DNA of 64,000 bases from Bombyx mori (lineage: Eukaryota; Arthropoda; Insecta; Lepidoptera; Bombycidae), in the NCBI RefSeq assembly GCF_030269925.1, contig NC_085112.1, positions 16,555,501 through 16,619,500 on the forward strand, written 5' to 3'. A model generated the notes under the pieces. The model was not told where the DNA came from and did no database searches. It was given only the letters and a program-made list of their open reading frames with translations. Each line of letters opens with the position of its first letter. Within the stretch, counting starts at the first letter, position 1. Both the position numbers and the translations under genes were made by a program. Shown here one piece after another: positions 38,077 to 50,519 of the stretch.

Positions 38077-38103
<27 letters not shown>

Positions 38104-38507
38104 CCACAGGAGAAAATCGCCGGATCCCCACCCGCGCGGCAGGTGGGGTATGTGGGAGTTGAACCTCACTAAAAACTCCTGCCGCTCACAACCGGCGCCC
38201 TACCTCGGACCGGGCCGGAGCCCAGTCGGGGCTATTGAAACGGCGGGACAGGGTTGACGCAGAGCACATTACATCCATCCCACCGTCCCACGGACGCCGG
38301 ACCGGTGGCCGCCAGCGAAACGACCACCGGTTCCCTCGTTCAGCGGGCCGAGAGCCCGCTTTGATGGCGCCGCGTTACACCTTCCCCCAGAGCGGTCGGG
38401 GGAACGCGGTCTACCATCACCCGGCTTCCTATTGCGGGTGAGCGTGCAGAGCACGCCACCCCTCGTCTGGGTCCCTCCCCGCACAAAACGGGTGGGACCC
38501 CTAGCTC

Positions 38508-41500
38508 TTAGGGGGCCAGGTCACGGATACGACCCCGGTCCCGACCCCCTGCTCGGCGGCGGCGGGTTTCTGCGTAGTGAGGAGAGCTTTCCCTCACTCG
38601 CCCCGCCGCCTCCTTCTGCGAGATGGTGCACTCGCAGAAGTCGAGCATAGCCTTCCATGACTCATCGCTGCCAAGCATCGACGCCACGACGCCAGGCAGC
38701 GACAAGTCAGGTCCTATCTTTGCGACCAGGACACGGCGCTGCACCTCCCAAGCGGGGCAGACAGCGAGCGTATGCTCCGCCGTGTCCAGGTCGTGTCCAC
38801 AATGGTGACACCTCGTCGTCGGCTCAGCCCCTATCCGGCGCAGGTACTTCCCGAAGCATCCGTGCCCGGTCAGCACCTGCACCAGACGAAAGGTGAGACG
38901 TCCCTCGCCACGATTCACCCAGTCATCAAAGACCGGGTAAACCGCCTCGACGGTCCGTAGCCCCCACGTGGGGTTGGCCAATCGCCTCGACCACGACTCG
39001 AGCACGGACCGCCGAGAATGGGCCTTCCGCGCCCGCAGCTCACTCTCGGGGACACGCGCCACGCCCCGAGCACGAAGCTCGCTGCGCCACCGATAGTCGG
39101 CAGCGAGCGACTCCGCCTCCAGCTCCCATGGCGGCGTCCCCGCCAAAACACACGCCGCCTCGAAGGAGACGGTGCGATATCCGCGGATGACCCTGATGGC
39201 AACGGTGCGCTGCGGCCGGCGCAAGAACCGAGCCATAGTGGCCCGGTTGCGCGGCTCAGCCCACACAGGTGCACCGTACAGGGCCATCGATCGCACCACC
39301 CCCGCGTAGAGACGGCGCACAACCTGATCCGGTCCCCCAATATTCGGGAGCAGCCGGCTCAAAGAACCGGCCGTCCCCATCAATCGGGGGACCAGCTCCG
39401 CAAAGTGAGCACGAAAGGCCCACCGGCTGTCCAACACGAGGCCGAGGTACTTCAACTGCACCCCGACCCCTATCCGGACGCCTCCAACCACGATGTGGGT
39501 GTCAACGGGTGGCGCCCTCCGCGGCCCGTGAAACCACAGAGCCTCGGATTTATTGAGCGCCACGTCGAGACCCAGCCTCCTTATCCTTCCGACGACGAGG
39601 GCCACTCCCGCTGTGGCGAGACGGGCAGACTCCCTAAAATCATCCCCCCGGGCCACGACCAACGTGTCGTCCGCGTAACAAATAACGCGGAGGCCCGGGA
39701 GGAGGGCGCCCCTCAGCACCCAGTCGTACCCGATATTCCACAAGAGGGGGCCGAGAACCGACCCCTGCGGAACACCACGCACGACCGGAAAACGATGAAG
39801 GGTCCCACCGTACCCGGTACATACGACCGACCTGGCCCCCAAATAGGACCCAACCAGCCGGCGGAGGTAGAGGGGCACTCCATGCCTCTCCAGTGCCCCC
39901 CCTATCACGGTCCAGGGCAGAGTGTTAAATGCGTTGGCGATGTCAAGAGACACCGCCAGCGCCACCCCACCCCGAGAAACGGCCTCGTCCGAGAGGGACC
40001 GCACGCGAAGAATTGCATCCACGGTCGAACGGCCCTCCCGGAAGCCGTACTGCTCCGCCGACAGGTCAGGCCCCACCCCGACCAGGTGCCGAACGATGCG
40101 GGCAGCCAGAATACGTTCCAGCAATTTTCCCGCCTCGTCCAGCAGCACGATAGGACGATATCCGGCGGCTGTATCCACCGGGCGCCCCTCCTTCCTCAAC
40201 AACACAAGTCTACCCGTCCGCCAGAGCGACGGAAACCGTCCCGACTCCAAGCAGCCATTATATAGCTCAAGGAGCCGGTCCCCCAGGGCACCGAGGGCCA
40301 AGGCCAATACCCGGCCGTGGACTCCGTCCGGGCCGGGGGCCGTGTCTTTCGCAGTCATCTTGACAACGGCCACCCGGAGCTCTGCCTCGGTAATACGAGG
40401 CACCTCAGCAGGAGCTTGGCCGTCGACGGTGTCAGACGGCCCGCCCATAGCGGGAGGGACAAAACCCTCCCGCTCCTGCGGGAACAACGCCGAAACGATG
40501 TCCCGCAGCTGCTGGGGCTGGAGACGCTCAGTCATAGAGGGGGCCCACGGGCGCAACTTGCCGCGTACCAATTTGTATGGGCTCCCCCACGGATCCGCTT
40601 CGAGCGCCTCCAAGAGTCTCTCCATGTTCTGCTCCTTGGCCCGCCTGATGGCCAGCCGCAGGGCGTCCTTCGCAGCGCGATATTCGCGGTGCAGCCGAGC
40701 TTCCTCCTCCGCGAACGCGACGGGCTCGTCGCGCCGCAGGCGGCGGCGACGGCGGTGTCTAGTGCACCGGCGGCTCGCCCGAATGGAGACCGCACGCAGT
40801 CTTGCAATTTCGGGCGACCACCAGGGCGACTGTCGCCGTCCAGAGTGCCGAGAGCCGACCCGGGGCATCGAGGCATCACATATGCGGTGCATCGCGCCCC
40901 GGAACCATTCGGCCTCGGTTTCCACATCGACAGGTTGTGGGCGCTTGGGCGCCCACGCCGCCACCATAGAGGCCTCCACCAGGAGCTCCCTGTTCAGGAG
41001 CTTCAGTGCCCACCTAGGGAATGACCGGGATGCACTCTGCGGGGGGTCAACCCCGCGGGCACCTGCAGCCGGCGTCGGCGCAGGGGCAGAAAGATCGTAC
41101 CGGATATACCGGTGATCGGACAACGATTCCGCCCCCACCACCACTCTCCAGCCGAGGATGCGCCGCGCGACGGGCGAGCTCGCGAACGTCAAGTCCACGA
41201 TAGACTCGCCCGTCCACCGCACGCAAGTCGCGATCGAGCCCCTATTAACGATACAGAGACCGACCGCGACCGCCCACTCCTCCAGCAGCCTACCACGAGC
41301 GTCCGTGAATGGGGAACCCCAAGCGACAGACTTCGCATTGAAGTCCCCCGCCAGTATCACTGAACGGGGAGCGAGGTGACGAGCGATCACCTCTAGCCCG
41401 GACGGGCTAGAGGAACCGCTCGAACTCGACGGTAGGCCGATTCGGAGAAAAGTACACCCCGATCACGACGATATTTTCTAACTGTACCGCGACGATCCCG

Positions 41501-41730
41501 GGGCCCCTGGTCACCATCGCCAGGGGGGGGACCATCGCGGTTCTTCTGATATGTATGGCCGCCAAGCCATCAACGTCCCCAAACCAACAGTCATCCGCTG
41601 GGGGAACGAAGTATGGCTCGGCGACCACAGCCACGTCAATTGACCACTCCGCCATGGTCTGGAGCAACATGTCCTGAGCCCCAGCGGAGTGGTTCAAGTT
41701 TCCCTGCAGGAAGCGATAGGTGTGATCCAT
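38508..41730 (-). pseudogene. ORF2 broken by a frameshift in the endonuclease, copy F
   Basis: The frame starts at ATG 41730 (TAATG overlap kept). It reads residues 1-107 normally up to FERFL, then stops after the palindromic change at 41390-41413. The remaining residues from 112 on (IARHLAPRSV) are open in another frame down to 38508. The RT and zinc finger are undamaged but separated from the N-terminal part of the endonuclease (N11 and E38 on one side, D127 and D203-H204 on the other). Confidence 0.93.
41390..41413. repeat. Snap-back palindrome replacing six bases in ORF2 of copy F
   Basis: Other copies read CCTCTAGCCCG-TCCAGG-AACCGC. Here TCCAGG is replaced by GACGGGCTAGAGG, the reverse complement of the bases just before it (with the two next bases TC). 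The result is a near-perfect inverted repeat and a net +7 bases. It looks like fold-back template switching during DNA or cDNA synthesis. Confidence 0.85.
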
Positions 41731-44102
41731 TAAGACTGAACCACATCCATCGCTCCCTCCCCTACTCCATTGCCCCCGCTATCGGGCGCGAACGCCTCAG
41801 CGGGGGACAAAGTGCCGGCCGGTGCTCCCCCGGCCAACCGCTTCTTTTGACGCCGCTTAGCTTGGCGGCGCCGATTTCGTTCAGCATTCTTGCTGGCCGG
41901 AGGGCAGGCCTTGCCCCCGGCCCGGTGGTCAGCCTTGCGCCCGGCCGCCGCACATAATAAGCAGTGCGGCGCAGCCGAGCACACGGCCGCCTTGTGTCCC
42001 GGCTGACCACAGCGAAAGCACAATCCGCTGCGGTCAACGGCACTCGCGCATTTAGCAAGGCAGTGCCCAGTGCTGAAGCATCTGAGGCACCGCCAGGCGC
42101 GTGGTTCGAGAAGGCGCACGCGGGCCGCTATCCAGCCCACGCGCAACCTGCCCGGTTCCCCCGACGGTCTCCCGGGCGGAGGAGCAGCCAAGGAGGTGGC
42201 CGCCTCTACCGGGCAACGCACCCAAACAGAGCCAGCCCCGGTATAACCGAGGCGCAGCTCGCCTACGGTTATACTCTCCAGGGCGCAGTTGCCCCGGGCG
42301 GCAATAGCCGCCGCCACCTCATCCTTAGTGGTGCAGTCGTCCAGGCCGGTCACTCTCAATTCAGCCATTTTGACCGGCCTGTGCACTCGAACCTCCTCCT
42401 CAGGCAGAACCGTACGGAGCTTCGCCGCCAGGCGCTCCGCGATGCCGGAACTATCGGCACCGGGACACTCTAGTAGCTTGGCCCCATTGGCCGTCAGCCT
42501 ACAGCGGAGGCCCTCCCCCGCCCCGATCTCGTCCAGATCAATAGCCGCGCACGCCCGGGAGACTACATCTCCGTATGACACGCCCTTGGCCTCGGCGGCC
42601 GGCAGCAGCGTTAAGACCACTGCCGCCGACCGCGGCGCGCGCGTCGACTTCTTCTTCGTCTTCTTTTTCTTGGCGGCCACAGGCGCTCGACCCTGTTGGG
42701 GAGCAGCCTGAGACGCCGCAGTGGCCGGTGCTCCACCCACTTGGGGAGCTGTCGGTACGGCCCTCTTGGCACCCCGCCGGGCCACCACATTCCACCCCTC
42801 GTCCATGTTAGACGGGGGCGGGGGCAGCGGACGGGGTTGAGGCGCTTGCGATGTGCACTTCGCGTTAGCGCCGCCCCCCCGCTTGGCTCTGTCTCGCCCC
42901 GGGCCCGCCCTAGTAGCTGGAGCATGTACGGGGGTGGAGCGGGTCACTGCAGCACCCGACACCGCGGCATGTGTAGACGCAGGCCGTTCAGTGTCACCAG
43001 CGACAATACGTTTCGCTTCGAGAGCCGCCAGCCCGCCACCCAGCCTTTCCATTACAGCCTGGACGGTGCGATCGATAATCTCGTCCAGGCTGTAGCAATT
43101 CGGTTCCGGCAGGCCCAAGATCCGTGGCCCCGCGGATCCCTGCTGCCGCTCGACGGCCGTCGCCTCCCTAGACCGCGGCGACGGGAGACGCGAACGCCGC
43201 TGTACCGCGCGCGATGGTGGCAGCACGGGCCACGGGTCGCCAGCCGCCGCTGAGGGACAGGGACCCCGAGGGACCCCGGAGATCAGCGGCGACACCGCCG
43301 GCACAGATGCCGGAGGAGTCCGCGACCCAGCGGCACGCGGCAACGCGGGCGACGACCTCGTCGCGGCTACCCGCTTGGTAGCAGCAACCTTGCCATCGGG
43401 CCGCTGCTGCGCCTGTAGCTGTGCTCGGAGCCTCAAATTCTCCGCCATCAGCTGCACCACCTGGTCATTGGCGGAAGCAACCGAAGGCAGAACCTTCGAG
43501 ACTCGCGAGACGACTTCCCGCAGCCTGCGGCCAGCAGCTTTGGTTTTGGCACTGGTCGCCGCATACGACTTGACGGTCTTCATGGCCCTGCCTATGACCA
43601 AGGCAGGGTCCCGAAGACCGCCCTCCTCCTCTTCTGTCGTCCGCCCGTCCAGCGAGGCGACAGACATCGACGCCGATGACGGCGCCGGTGACGGTGCGCC
43701 CTTCCCCCGAGCGGGTCTCCCTTTAGGGGGCGGCATCTCCTCCGCGGCAGAGGCCGAATCGGAGACTACCACCACTTTCTCCGGTGGGGCATCCGTGTCA
43801 GAGGACGACGTTAGCCCCCCCTTCCCTTCGCGGGAAGAAACTCCCCTCGATTTCCTCTTCCGCCTGACTTTCCCTTTCGGGCCAGCCGCCTCGCAGTCGC
43901 TGACGAGCGCAGAGCGCGTCGAGCCAGCGCTGGCACACCTCGGTTCGACGGGTTTTCCGCTGCCCGTCGCACAGCCCCCTTCATCGTGGCATGCTTTGCC
44001 CCCCCCAGAATACGTGGGGCAGCATGCTCCCACCGAAGTGGAAGCACGGAGGGATTCTCCACCTAGAGTGGTACCCTCCTGGGGTAATGTTTTTTGTAAG
44101 TT
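41730..44102 (-). pseudogene. ORF1 without its start codon, copy F
   Basis: Open from codon 4 or so to the TAA shared with ORF2; the zinc knuckles are intact. The truncation removes both ATGs, and the satellite next to it supplies an in-frame TAA immediately before a GTG, so normal initiation is not possible. Differences from B/C are V277I, A374T and Q396H. Confidence 0.9.
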
Positions 44103-46879
44103 GTGTGCAATCACTTAGGTGGATTTCGCAGTAAAAGTTTGTACGGTGAACGGGTTTTGGTCAATTTTTTGACGTTTCGTGTTAGCTAGAGGGACGTGCG
44201 ATACCTCAAAAGAAGCGTCTCGACGCGCTCTAGCCAGTGATACAGAATTTAAAAATTATTTAGAAGAAAAATTTTTTATTTTTCAGCAAAACAAAAAATT
44301 TTTGACGTTTTTGACAGGAAAAGAGAAAATTTTGTATTTCTGAAGGCGCAGAACGCACTCCAGAAGGTAGGGCGGATCGGTAAGTATATAATAAGTAAGT
44401 TGAATTTGCAAAAGCAACAAAATAACTTTGAAAAAATAATGAATATTTAAATATTTTCAGGTCGAAAAGGTGGGGGTGTCAAAAAATGACGTCACACCAC
44501 TGCGATTTCTAGTTTGAAGGGTCGGTGCGTGCTTACAAGCCAGTTGCACTTTAAAATCGCAAAAAACCGCTTCAAAATAAGCCTCTTGTAAGAAAAGTTA
44601 TGGAGGGTGATTTTTGGTGTGCAATCACTTAGGTGGATTTCGCAGTAAAAGTTTGTACGGTGAACGGGTTTTGGTCAATTTTTTGACGTTTCGTGTTAGC
44701 TAGAGGGACGTGCGATACCTCAAAAGAAGCGTCTCGACGCGCTCTAGCCAGTGATACAGAATTTAAAAATTATTTAGAAGAAAAATTTTTTATTTTTCAG
44801 CAAAACAAAAAATTTTTGACGTTTTTGACAGGAAAAGAGAAAATTTTGTATTTCTGAAGGCGCAGAACGCACTCCAGAAGGTAGGGCGGATCGGTAAGTA
44901 TATAATAAGTAAGTTGAATTTGCAAAAGCAACAAAATAACTTTGAAAAAATAATGAATATTTAAATATTTTCAGGTCGAAAAGGTGGGGGTGTCAAAAAA
45001 TGACGTCACACCACTGCGATTTCTAGTTTGAAGGGTCGGTGCGTGCTTACAAGCCAGTTGCACTTTAAAATCGCAAAAAACCGCTTCAAAATAAGCCTCT
45101 TGTAAGAAAAGTTATGGAGGGTGATTTTTGGTGTGCAATCACTTAGGTGGATTTCGCAGTAAAAGTTTGTACGGTGAACGGGTTTTGGTCAATTTTTTGA
45201 CGTTTCGTGTTAGCTAGAGGGACGTGCGATACCTCAAAAGAAGCGTCTCGACGCGCTCTAGCCAGTGATACAGAATTTAAAAATTATTTAGAAGAAAAAT
45301 TTTTTATTTTTCAGCAAAACAAAAAATTTTTGACGTTTTTGACAGGAAAAGAGAAAATTTTGTATTTCTGAAGGCGCAGAACGCACTCCAGAAGGTAGGG
45401 CGGATCGGTAAGTATATAATAAGTAAGTTGAATTTGCAAAAGCAACAAAATAACTTTGAAAAAATAATGAATATTTAAATATTTTCAGGTCGAAAAGGTG
45501 GGGGTGTCAAAAAATGACGTCACACCACTGCGATTTCTAGTTTGAAGGGTCGGTGCGTGCTTACAAGCCAGTTGCACTTTAAAATCGCAAAGGCGGATCG
45601 GTAAGTATATAATAAGTAAGTTGAATTTGCAAAAGCAACAAAATAACTTTGAAAAAATAATGAATATTTAAATATTTTCAGGTCGAAAAGGTGGGGGTGT
45701 CAAAAAATGACGTCACACCACTGCGATTTCTAGTTTGAAGGGTCGGTGCGTGCTTACAAGCCAGTTGCACTTTAAAATCGCAAAAAACCGCTTCAAAATA
45801 AGCCTCTTGTAAGAAAAGTTATGGAGGGTGATTTTTGGTGTGCAATCACTTAGGTGGATTTCGCAGTAAAAGTTTGTACGGTGAACGGGTTTTGGTCAAT
45901 TTTTTGACGTTTCGTGTTAGCTAGAGGGACGTGCGATACCTCAAAAGAAGCGTCTCGACGCGCTCTAGCCAGTGATACAGAATTTAAAAATTATTTAGAA
46001 GAAAAATTTTTTATTTTTCAGCAAAACAAAAAATTTTTGACGTTTTTGACAGGAAAAGAGAAAATTTTGTATTTCTGAAGGCGCAGAACGCACTCCAGAA
46101 GGTAGGGCGGATCGGTAAGTATATAATAAGTAAGTTGAATTTGCAAAAGCAACAAAATAACTTTGAAAAAATAATGAATATTTAAATATTTTCAGGTCGA
46201 AAAGGTGGGGGTGTCAAAAAATGACGTCACACCACTGCGATTTCTAGTTTGAAGGGTCGGTGCGTGCTTACAAGCCAGTTGCACTTTAAAATCGCAAAAA
46301 ACCGCTTCAAAATAAGCCTCTTGTAAGAAAAGTTATGGAGGGTGATTTTTGGTGTGCAATCACTTAGGTGGATTTCGCAGTAAAAGTTTGTACGGTGAAC
46401 GGGTTTTGGTCAATTTTTTGACGTTTCGTGTTAGCTAGAGGGACGTGCGATACCTCAAAAGAAGCGTCTCGACGCGCTCTAGCCAGTGATACAGAATTTA
46501 AAAATTATTTAGAAGAAAAATTTTTTATTTTTCAGCAAAACAAAAAATTTTTGACGTTTTTGACAGGAAAAGAGAAAATTTTGTATTTCTGAAGGCGCAG
46601 AACGCACTCCAGAAGGTAGGGCGGATCGGTAAGTATATAATAAGTAAGTTGAATTTGCAAAAGCAACAAAATAACTTTGAAAAAATAATGAATATTTAAA
46701 TATTTTCAGGTCGAAAAGGTGGGGGTGTCAAAAAATGACGTCACACCACTGCGATTTCTAGTTTGAAGGGTCGGTGCGTGCTTACAAGCCAGTTGCACTT
46801 TAAAATCGCAAAAAACCGCTTCAAAATAAGCCTCTTGTAAGAAAAGTTATGGAGGGTGATTTTTGGTGTGCAATCACTT
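44103..46879 (+). repeat. Satellite array of six monomers, two of them fused by deletion
   Basis: Target duplication, then monomers 44117-44630 and 44631-45144. Next is a fusion 45145-45851 in which AAAATCGCAAA jumps to GGCGGATCGG (join at about 45591). Monomers 45852-46365 and 46366-46879 follow. The fused pair is 707 bases rather than 1028, so 321 bases are missing relative to two whole monomers. Four empty insertion sites are visible. Confidence 0.96.
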
Positions 46880-47303
46880 TTTTTTTTTTTTTTTTTTTTC
46901 CACAGGAGAAAATCGCCGGATCCCCACCCGCGCGGCAGGTGGGGTATGTGGGAGTTGAACCTCACTAAAAACTCCTGCCGCTCACAACCGGCGCCCTACC
47001 TCGGACCGGGCCGGAGCCCAGTCGGGGCTATTGAAACGGCGGGACAGGGTTGACGCAGAGCACATTACATCCATCCCACCGTCCCACGGACGCCGGACCG
47101 GTGGCCGCCAGCGAAACGACCACCGGTTCCCTCGTTCAGCGGGCCGAGAGCCCGCTTTGATGGCGCCGCGTTACACCTTCCCCCAGAGCGGTCGGGGGAA
47201 CGCGGTCTACCATCACCCGGCTTCCTATTGCGGGTGAGCGTGCAGAGCACGCCACCCCTCGTCTGGGTCCCTCCCCGCACAAAACGGGTGGGACCCCTAG
47301 CTC

Positions 47304-50300
47304 TTAGGGGGCCAGGTCACGGATACGACCCCGGTCCCGACCCCCTGCTCGGCGGCGGCGGGTTTCTGCGTAGTGAGGAGAGCTTTCCCTCACTCGCCCC
47401 GCCGCCTCCTTCTGCGAGATGGTGCACTCGCAGAAGTCGAGCATAGCCTTCCATGACTCATCGCTGCCAAGCATCGACGCCACGACGCCAGGCAGCGACA
47501 AGTCAGGTCCTATCTTTGCGACCAGGACACGGCGCTGCACCTCCCAAGCGGGGCAGACAGCGAGCGTATGCTCCGCCGTGTCCAGGTCGTGTCCACAATG
47601 GTGACACCTCGTCGTCGGCTCAGCCCCTATCCGGCGCAGGTACTTCCCGAAGCATCCGTGCCCGGTCAGCACCTGCACCAGACGAAAGGTGAGACGTCCC
47701 TCGCCACGATTCACCCAGTCATCAAAGACCGGGTAAACCGCCTCGACGGTCCGTAGCCCCCACGTGGGGTTGGCCAATCGCCTCGACCACGACTCGAGCA
47801 CGGACCGCCGAGAATGGGCCTTCCGCGCCCGCAGCTCACTCTCGGGGACACGCGCCACGCCCCGAGCACGAAGCTCGCTGCGCCACCGATAGTCGGCAGC
47901 GAGCGACTCCGCCTCCAGCTCCCATGGCGGCGTCCCCGCCAAAACACACGCCGCCTCGAAGGAGACGGTGCGATATCCGCGGATGACCCTGATGGCAACG
48001 GTGCGCTGCGGCCGGCGCAAGAACCGAGCCATAGTGGCCCGGTTGCGCGGCTCAGCCCACACAGGTGCACCGTACAGGGCCATCGATCGCACCACCCCCG
48101 CGTAGAGACGGCGCACAACCTGATCCGGTCCCCCAATATTCGGGAGCAGCCGGCTCAAAGAACCGGCCGTCCCCATCAATCGGGGGACCAGCTCCGCAAA
48201 GTGAGCACGAAAGGCCCACCGGCTGTCCAACACGAGGCCGAGGTACTTCAACTGCACCCCGACCCCTATCCGGACGCCTCCAACCACGATGTGGGTGTCA
48301 ACGGGTGGCGCCCTCCGCGGCCCGTGAAACCACAGAGCCTCGGATTTATTGAGCGCCACGTCGAGACCCAGCCTCCTTATCCTTCCGACGACGAGGGCCA
48401 CTCCCGCTGTGGCGAGACGGGCAGACTCCCTAAAATCATCCCCCCGGGCCACGACCAACGTGTCGTCCGCGTAACAAATAACGCGGAGGCCCGGGAGGAG
48501 GGCGCCCCTCAGCACCCAGTCGTACCCGATATTCCACAAGAGGGGGCCGAGAACCGACCCCTGCGGAACACCACGCACGACCGGAAAACGATGAAGGGTC
48601 CCACCGTACCCGGTACATACGACCGACCTGGCCCCCAAATAGGACCCAACCAGCCGGCGGAGGTAGAGGGGCACTCCATGCCTCTCCAGTGCCCCCCCTA
48701 TCACGGTCCAGGGCAGAGTGTTAAATGCGTTGGCGATGTCAAGAGACACCGCCAGCGCCACCCCACCCCGAGAAACGGCCTCGTCCGAGAGGGACCGCAC
48801 GCGAAGAATTGCATCCACGGTCGAACGGCCCTCCCGGAAGCCGTACTGCTCCGCCGACAGGTCAGGCCCCACCCCGACCAGGTGCCGAACTATGCGGGCA
48901 GCCAGAATACGTTCCAGCAATTTTCCCGCCTCGTCCAGCAGCACGATAGGACGATACCCGGCGGCTGTATCCACCGGGCGCCCCTCCTTCCTCAACAACA
49001 CAAGTCTACCCGTCCGCCAGAGCGACGGAAACCGTCCCGACTCCAAGCAGCCATTATATAGCTCAAGGAGCCGGTCCCCCAGGGCACCGAGGGCCAAGGC
49101 CAATACCCGGCCGTGGACTCCGTCCGGGCCGGGGGCCGTGTCTTTCGCAGTCATCTTGACAACGGTCACCCGGAGCTCTGCCTCGGTAATACGAGGCACC
49201 TCAGCAGGAGCTTGGCCGTCGACGGTGTCAGACGGCCCGCCCATAGCGGGAGGGACAAAACCCTCCCGCTCCTGCGGGAACAACGCCGAAACGATGTCCC
49301 GCAGCTGCTGGGGCTGGAGACGCTCAGTCATAGAGGGGGCCCACGGGCGCAACTTGCCGCGTACCAATTTGTATGGGCTCCCCCACGGATCCGCTTCGAG
49401 CGCCTCCAAGAGTCTCTCCATGTTCTGCTCCTTGGCCCGCCTGATGGCCAGCCGCAGGGCGTCCTTCGCAGCGCGATATTCGCGGTGCAGCCGAGCTTCC
49501 TCCTCCGCGAACGCGACGGGCTCGTCGCGCCGCAGGCGGCGGCGACGGCGGTGTCTAGTGCACCGGCGGCTCGCCCGAATGGAGACCGCACGCAGTCTTG
49601 CAATTTCGGGCGACCACCAGGGCGACTGTCGCCGTCCAGAGTGCCGAGAGCCGACCCGGGGCATCGAGGCATCACATATGCGGTGCATCGCGCCCCGGAA
49701 CCATTCGGCCTCGGTTTCCACATCGACAGGTTGTGGGCGCTTGGGCGCCCACGCCGCCACCATAGAGGCCTCCACCAGGAGCTCCCTGTTCAGGAGCTTC
49801 AGTGCCCACCTAGGGAATGACCGGGATGCACTCTGCGGGGGGTCAACCCCGCGGGCACCCGCAGCCGGCGCCGGCGCAGGGGCAGAAAGATCGTACCGGA
49901 TATACCGGTGATCGGACAACGATTCCGCCCCCACCACCACTCTCCAGCCGAGGATGCGCCGCGCGACGGGCGAGCTCGCGAACGTCAAGTCCACGATAGA
50001 CTCGCCCGTCCACCGCACGCAAGTCGCGATCGAGCCCCTATTAACGATACAGAGACCGACCGCGACCGCCCACTCCTCCAGCAGCCTACCACGAGCGTCC
50101 GTGAATGGGGAACCCCAAGCGACAGACTTCGCATTGAAGTCCCCCGCCAGTATCACTGAACGGGGAGCGAGGTGACGAGCGATCACCTCTAGCCCGTCCA
50201 GGAACCGCTCGAACTCGACGGTAGGCCGATTCGGAGAAAAGTACACCCCGATCACGACGATATTTTCTAACTGTACCGCGACGATCCCGGGGCCCCTGGT

Positions 50301-50519
50301 CACCATCGCCAGGGGGGGGACCATCGCGGTTCTTCTGATATGTATGGCCGCCAAGCCATCAACGTCCCCAAACCAACAGTCATCCGCTGGGGGAACGAAG
50401 TATGGCTCGGCGACCACAGCCACGTCAATTGACCACTCCGCCATGGTCTGGAGCAACATGTCCTGAGCCCCAGCGGAGCGGTTCAAGTTTCCCTGCAGGA
50501 AGCGATAGGTGTGATCCAT
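47304..50519 (-). CDS. ORF2: AP endonuclease, reverse transcriptase and zinc finger, copy G
   Basis: Complete 1071-aa frame with all catalytic residues. Differences from copy C are H14R (just after the catalytic N11 box), T217A (shared with H) and A452T (N-terminal edge of the RT). None falls on a known catalytic residue. The start overlaps the ORF1 stop as TAATG (50517-50521). It could be active. Confidence 0.96.
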   Translation of the reverse strand: MDHTYRFLQGNLNRSAGAQDMLLQTMAEWSIDVAVVAEPYFVPPADDCWFGDVDGLAAIHIRRTAMVPPLAMVTRGPGIVAVQLENIVVIGVYFSPNRPTVEFERFLDGLEVIARHLAPRSVILAGDFNAKSVAWGSPFTDARGRLLEEWAVAVGLCIVNRGSIATCVRWTGESIVDLTFASSPVARRILGWRVVVGAESLSDHRYIRYDLSAPAPAPAAGARGVDPPQSASRSFPRWALKLLNRELLVEASMVAAWAPKRPQPVDVETEAEWFRGAMHRICDASMPRVGSRHSGRRQSPWWSPEIARLRAVSIRASRRCTRHRRRRRLRRDEPVAFAEEEARLHREYRAAKDALRLAIRRAKEQNMERLLEALEADPWGSPYKLVRGKLRPWAPSMTERLQPQQLRDIVSALFPQEREGFVPPAMGGPSDTVDGQAPAEVPRITEAELRVTVVKMTAKDTAPGPDGVHGRVLALALGALGDRLLELYNGCLESGRFPSLWRTGRLVLLRKEGRPVDTAAGYRPIVLLDEAGKLLERILAARIVRHLVGVGPDLSAEQYGFREGRSTVDAILRVRSLSDEAVSRGGVALAVSLDIANAFNTLPWTVIGGALERHGVPLYLRRLVGSYLGARSVVCTGYGGTLHRFPVVRGVPQGSVLGPLLWNIGYDWVLRGALLPGLRVICYADDTLVVARGDDFRESARLATAGVALVVGRIRRLGLDVALNKSEALWFHGPRRAPPVDTHIVVGGVRIGVGVQLKYLGLVLDSRWAFRAHFAELVPRLMGTAGSLSRLLPNIGGPDQVVRRLYAGVVRSMALYGAPVWAEPRNRATMARFLRRPQRTVAIRVIRGYRTVSFEAACVLAGTPPWELEAESLAADYRWRSELRARGVARVPESELRARKAHSRRSVLESWSRRLANPTWGLRTVEAVYPVFDDWVNRGEGRLTFRLVQVLTGHGCFGKYLRRIGAEPTTRCHHCGHDLDTAEHTLAVCPAWEVQRRVLVAKIGPDLSLPGVVASMLGSDESWKAMLDFCECTISQKEAAGRVRESSPHYAETRRRRAGGRDRGRIRDLAP

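Larger units (their letters stand above)
38077..44102 (-). mobile_element. Satellite-specific R1-clade element, copy F (5' UTR lost, ORF2 frameshifted)
   Basis: It extends from the T run (29 bases) to the second codon region of ORF1. The 5' UTR and the ATGs are missing. The join GTAAGTT/gtgtgcaatcactt gives a 14-bp target duplication (44103-44116). A 7-base net gain at 41390-41413 shifts the ORF2 frame. Apart from this it resembles the B/C lineage. Confidence 0.95.
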
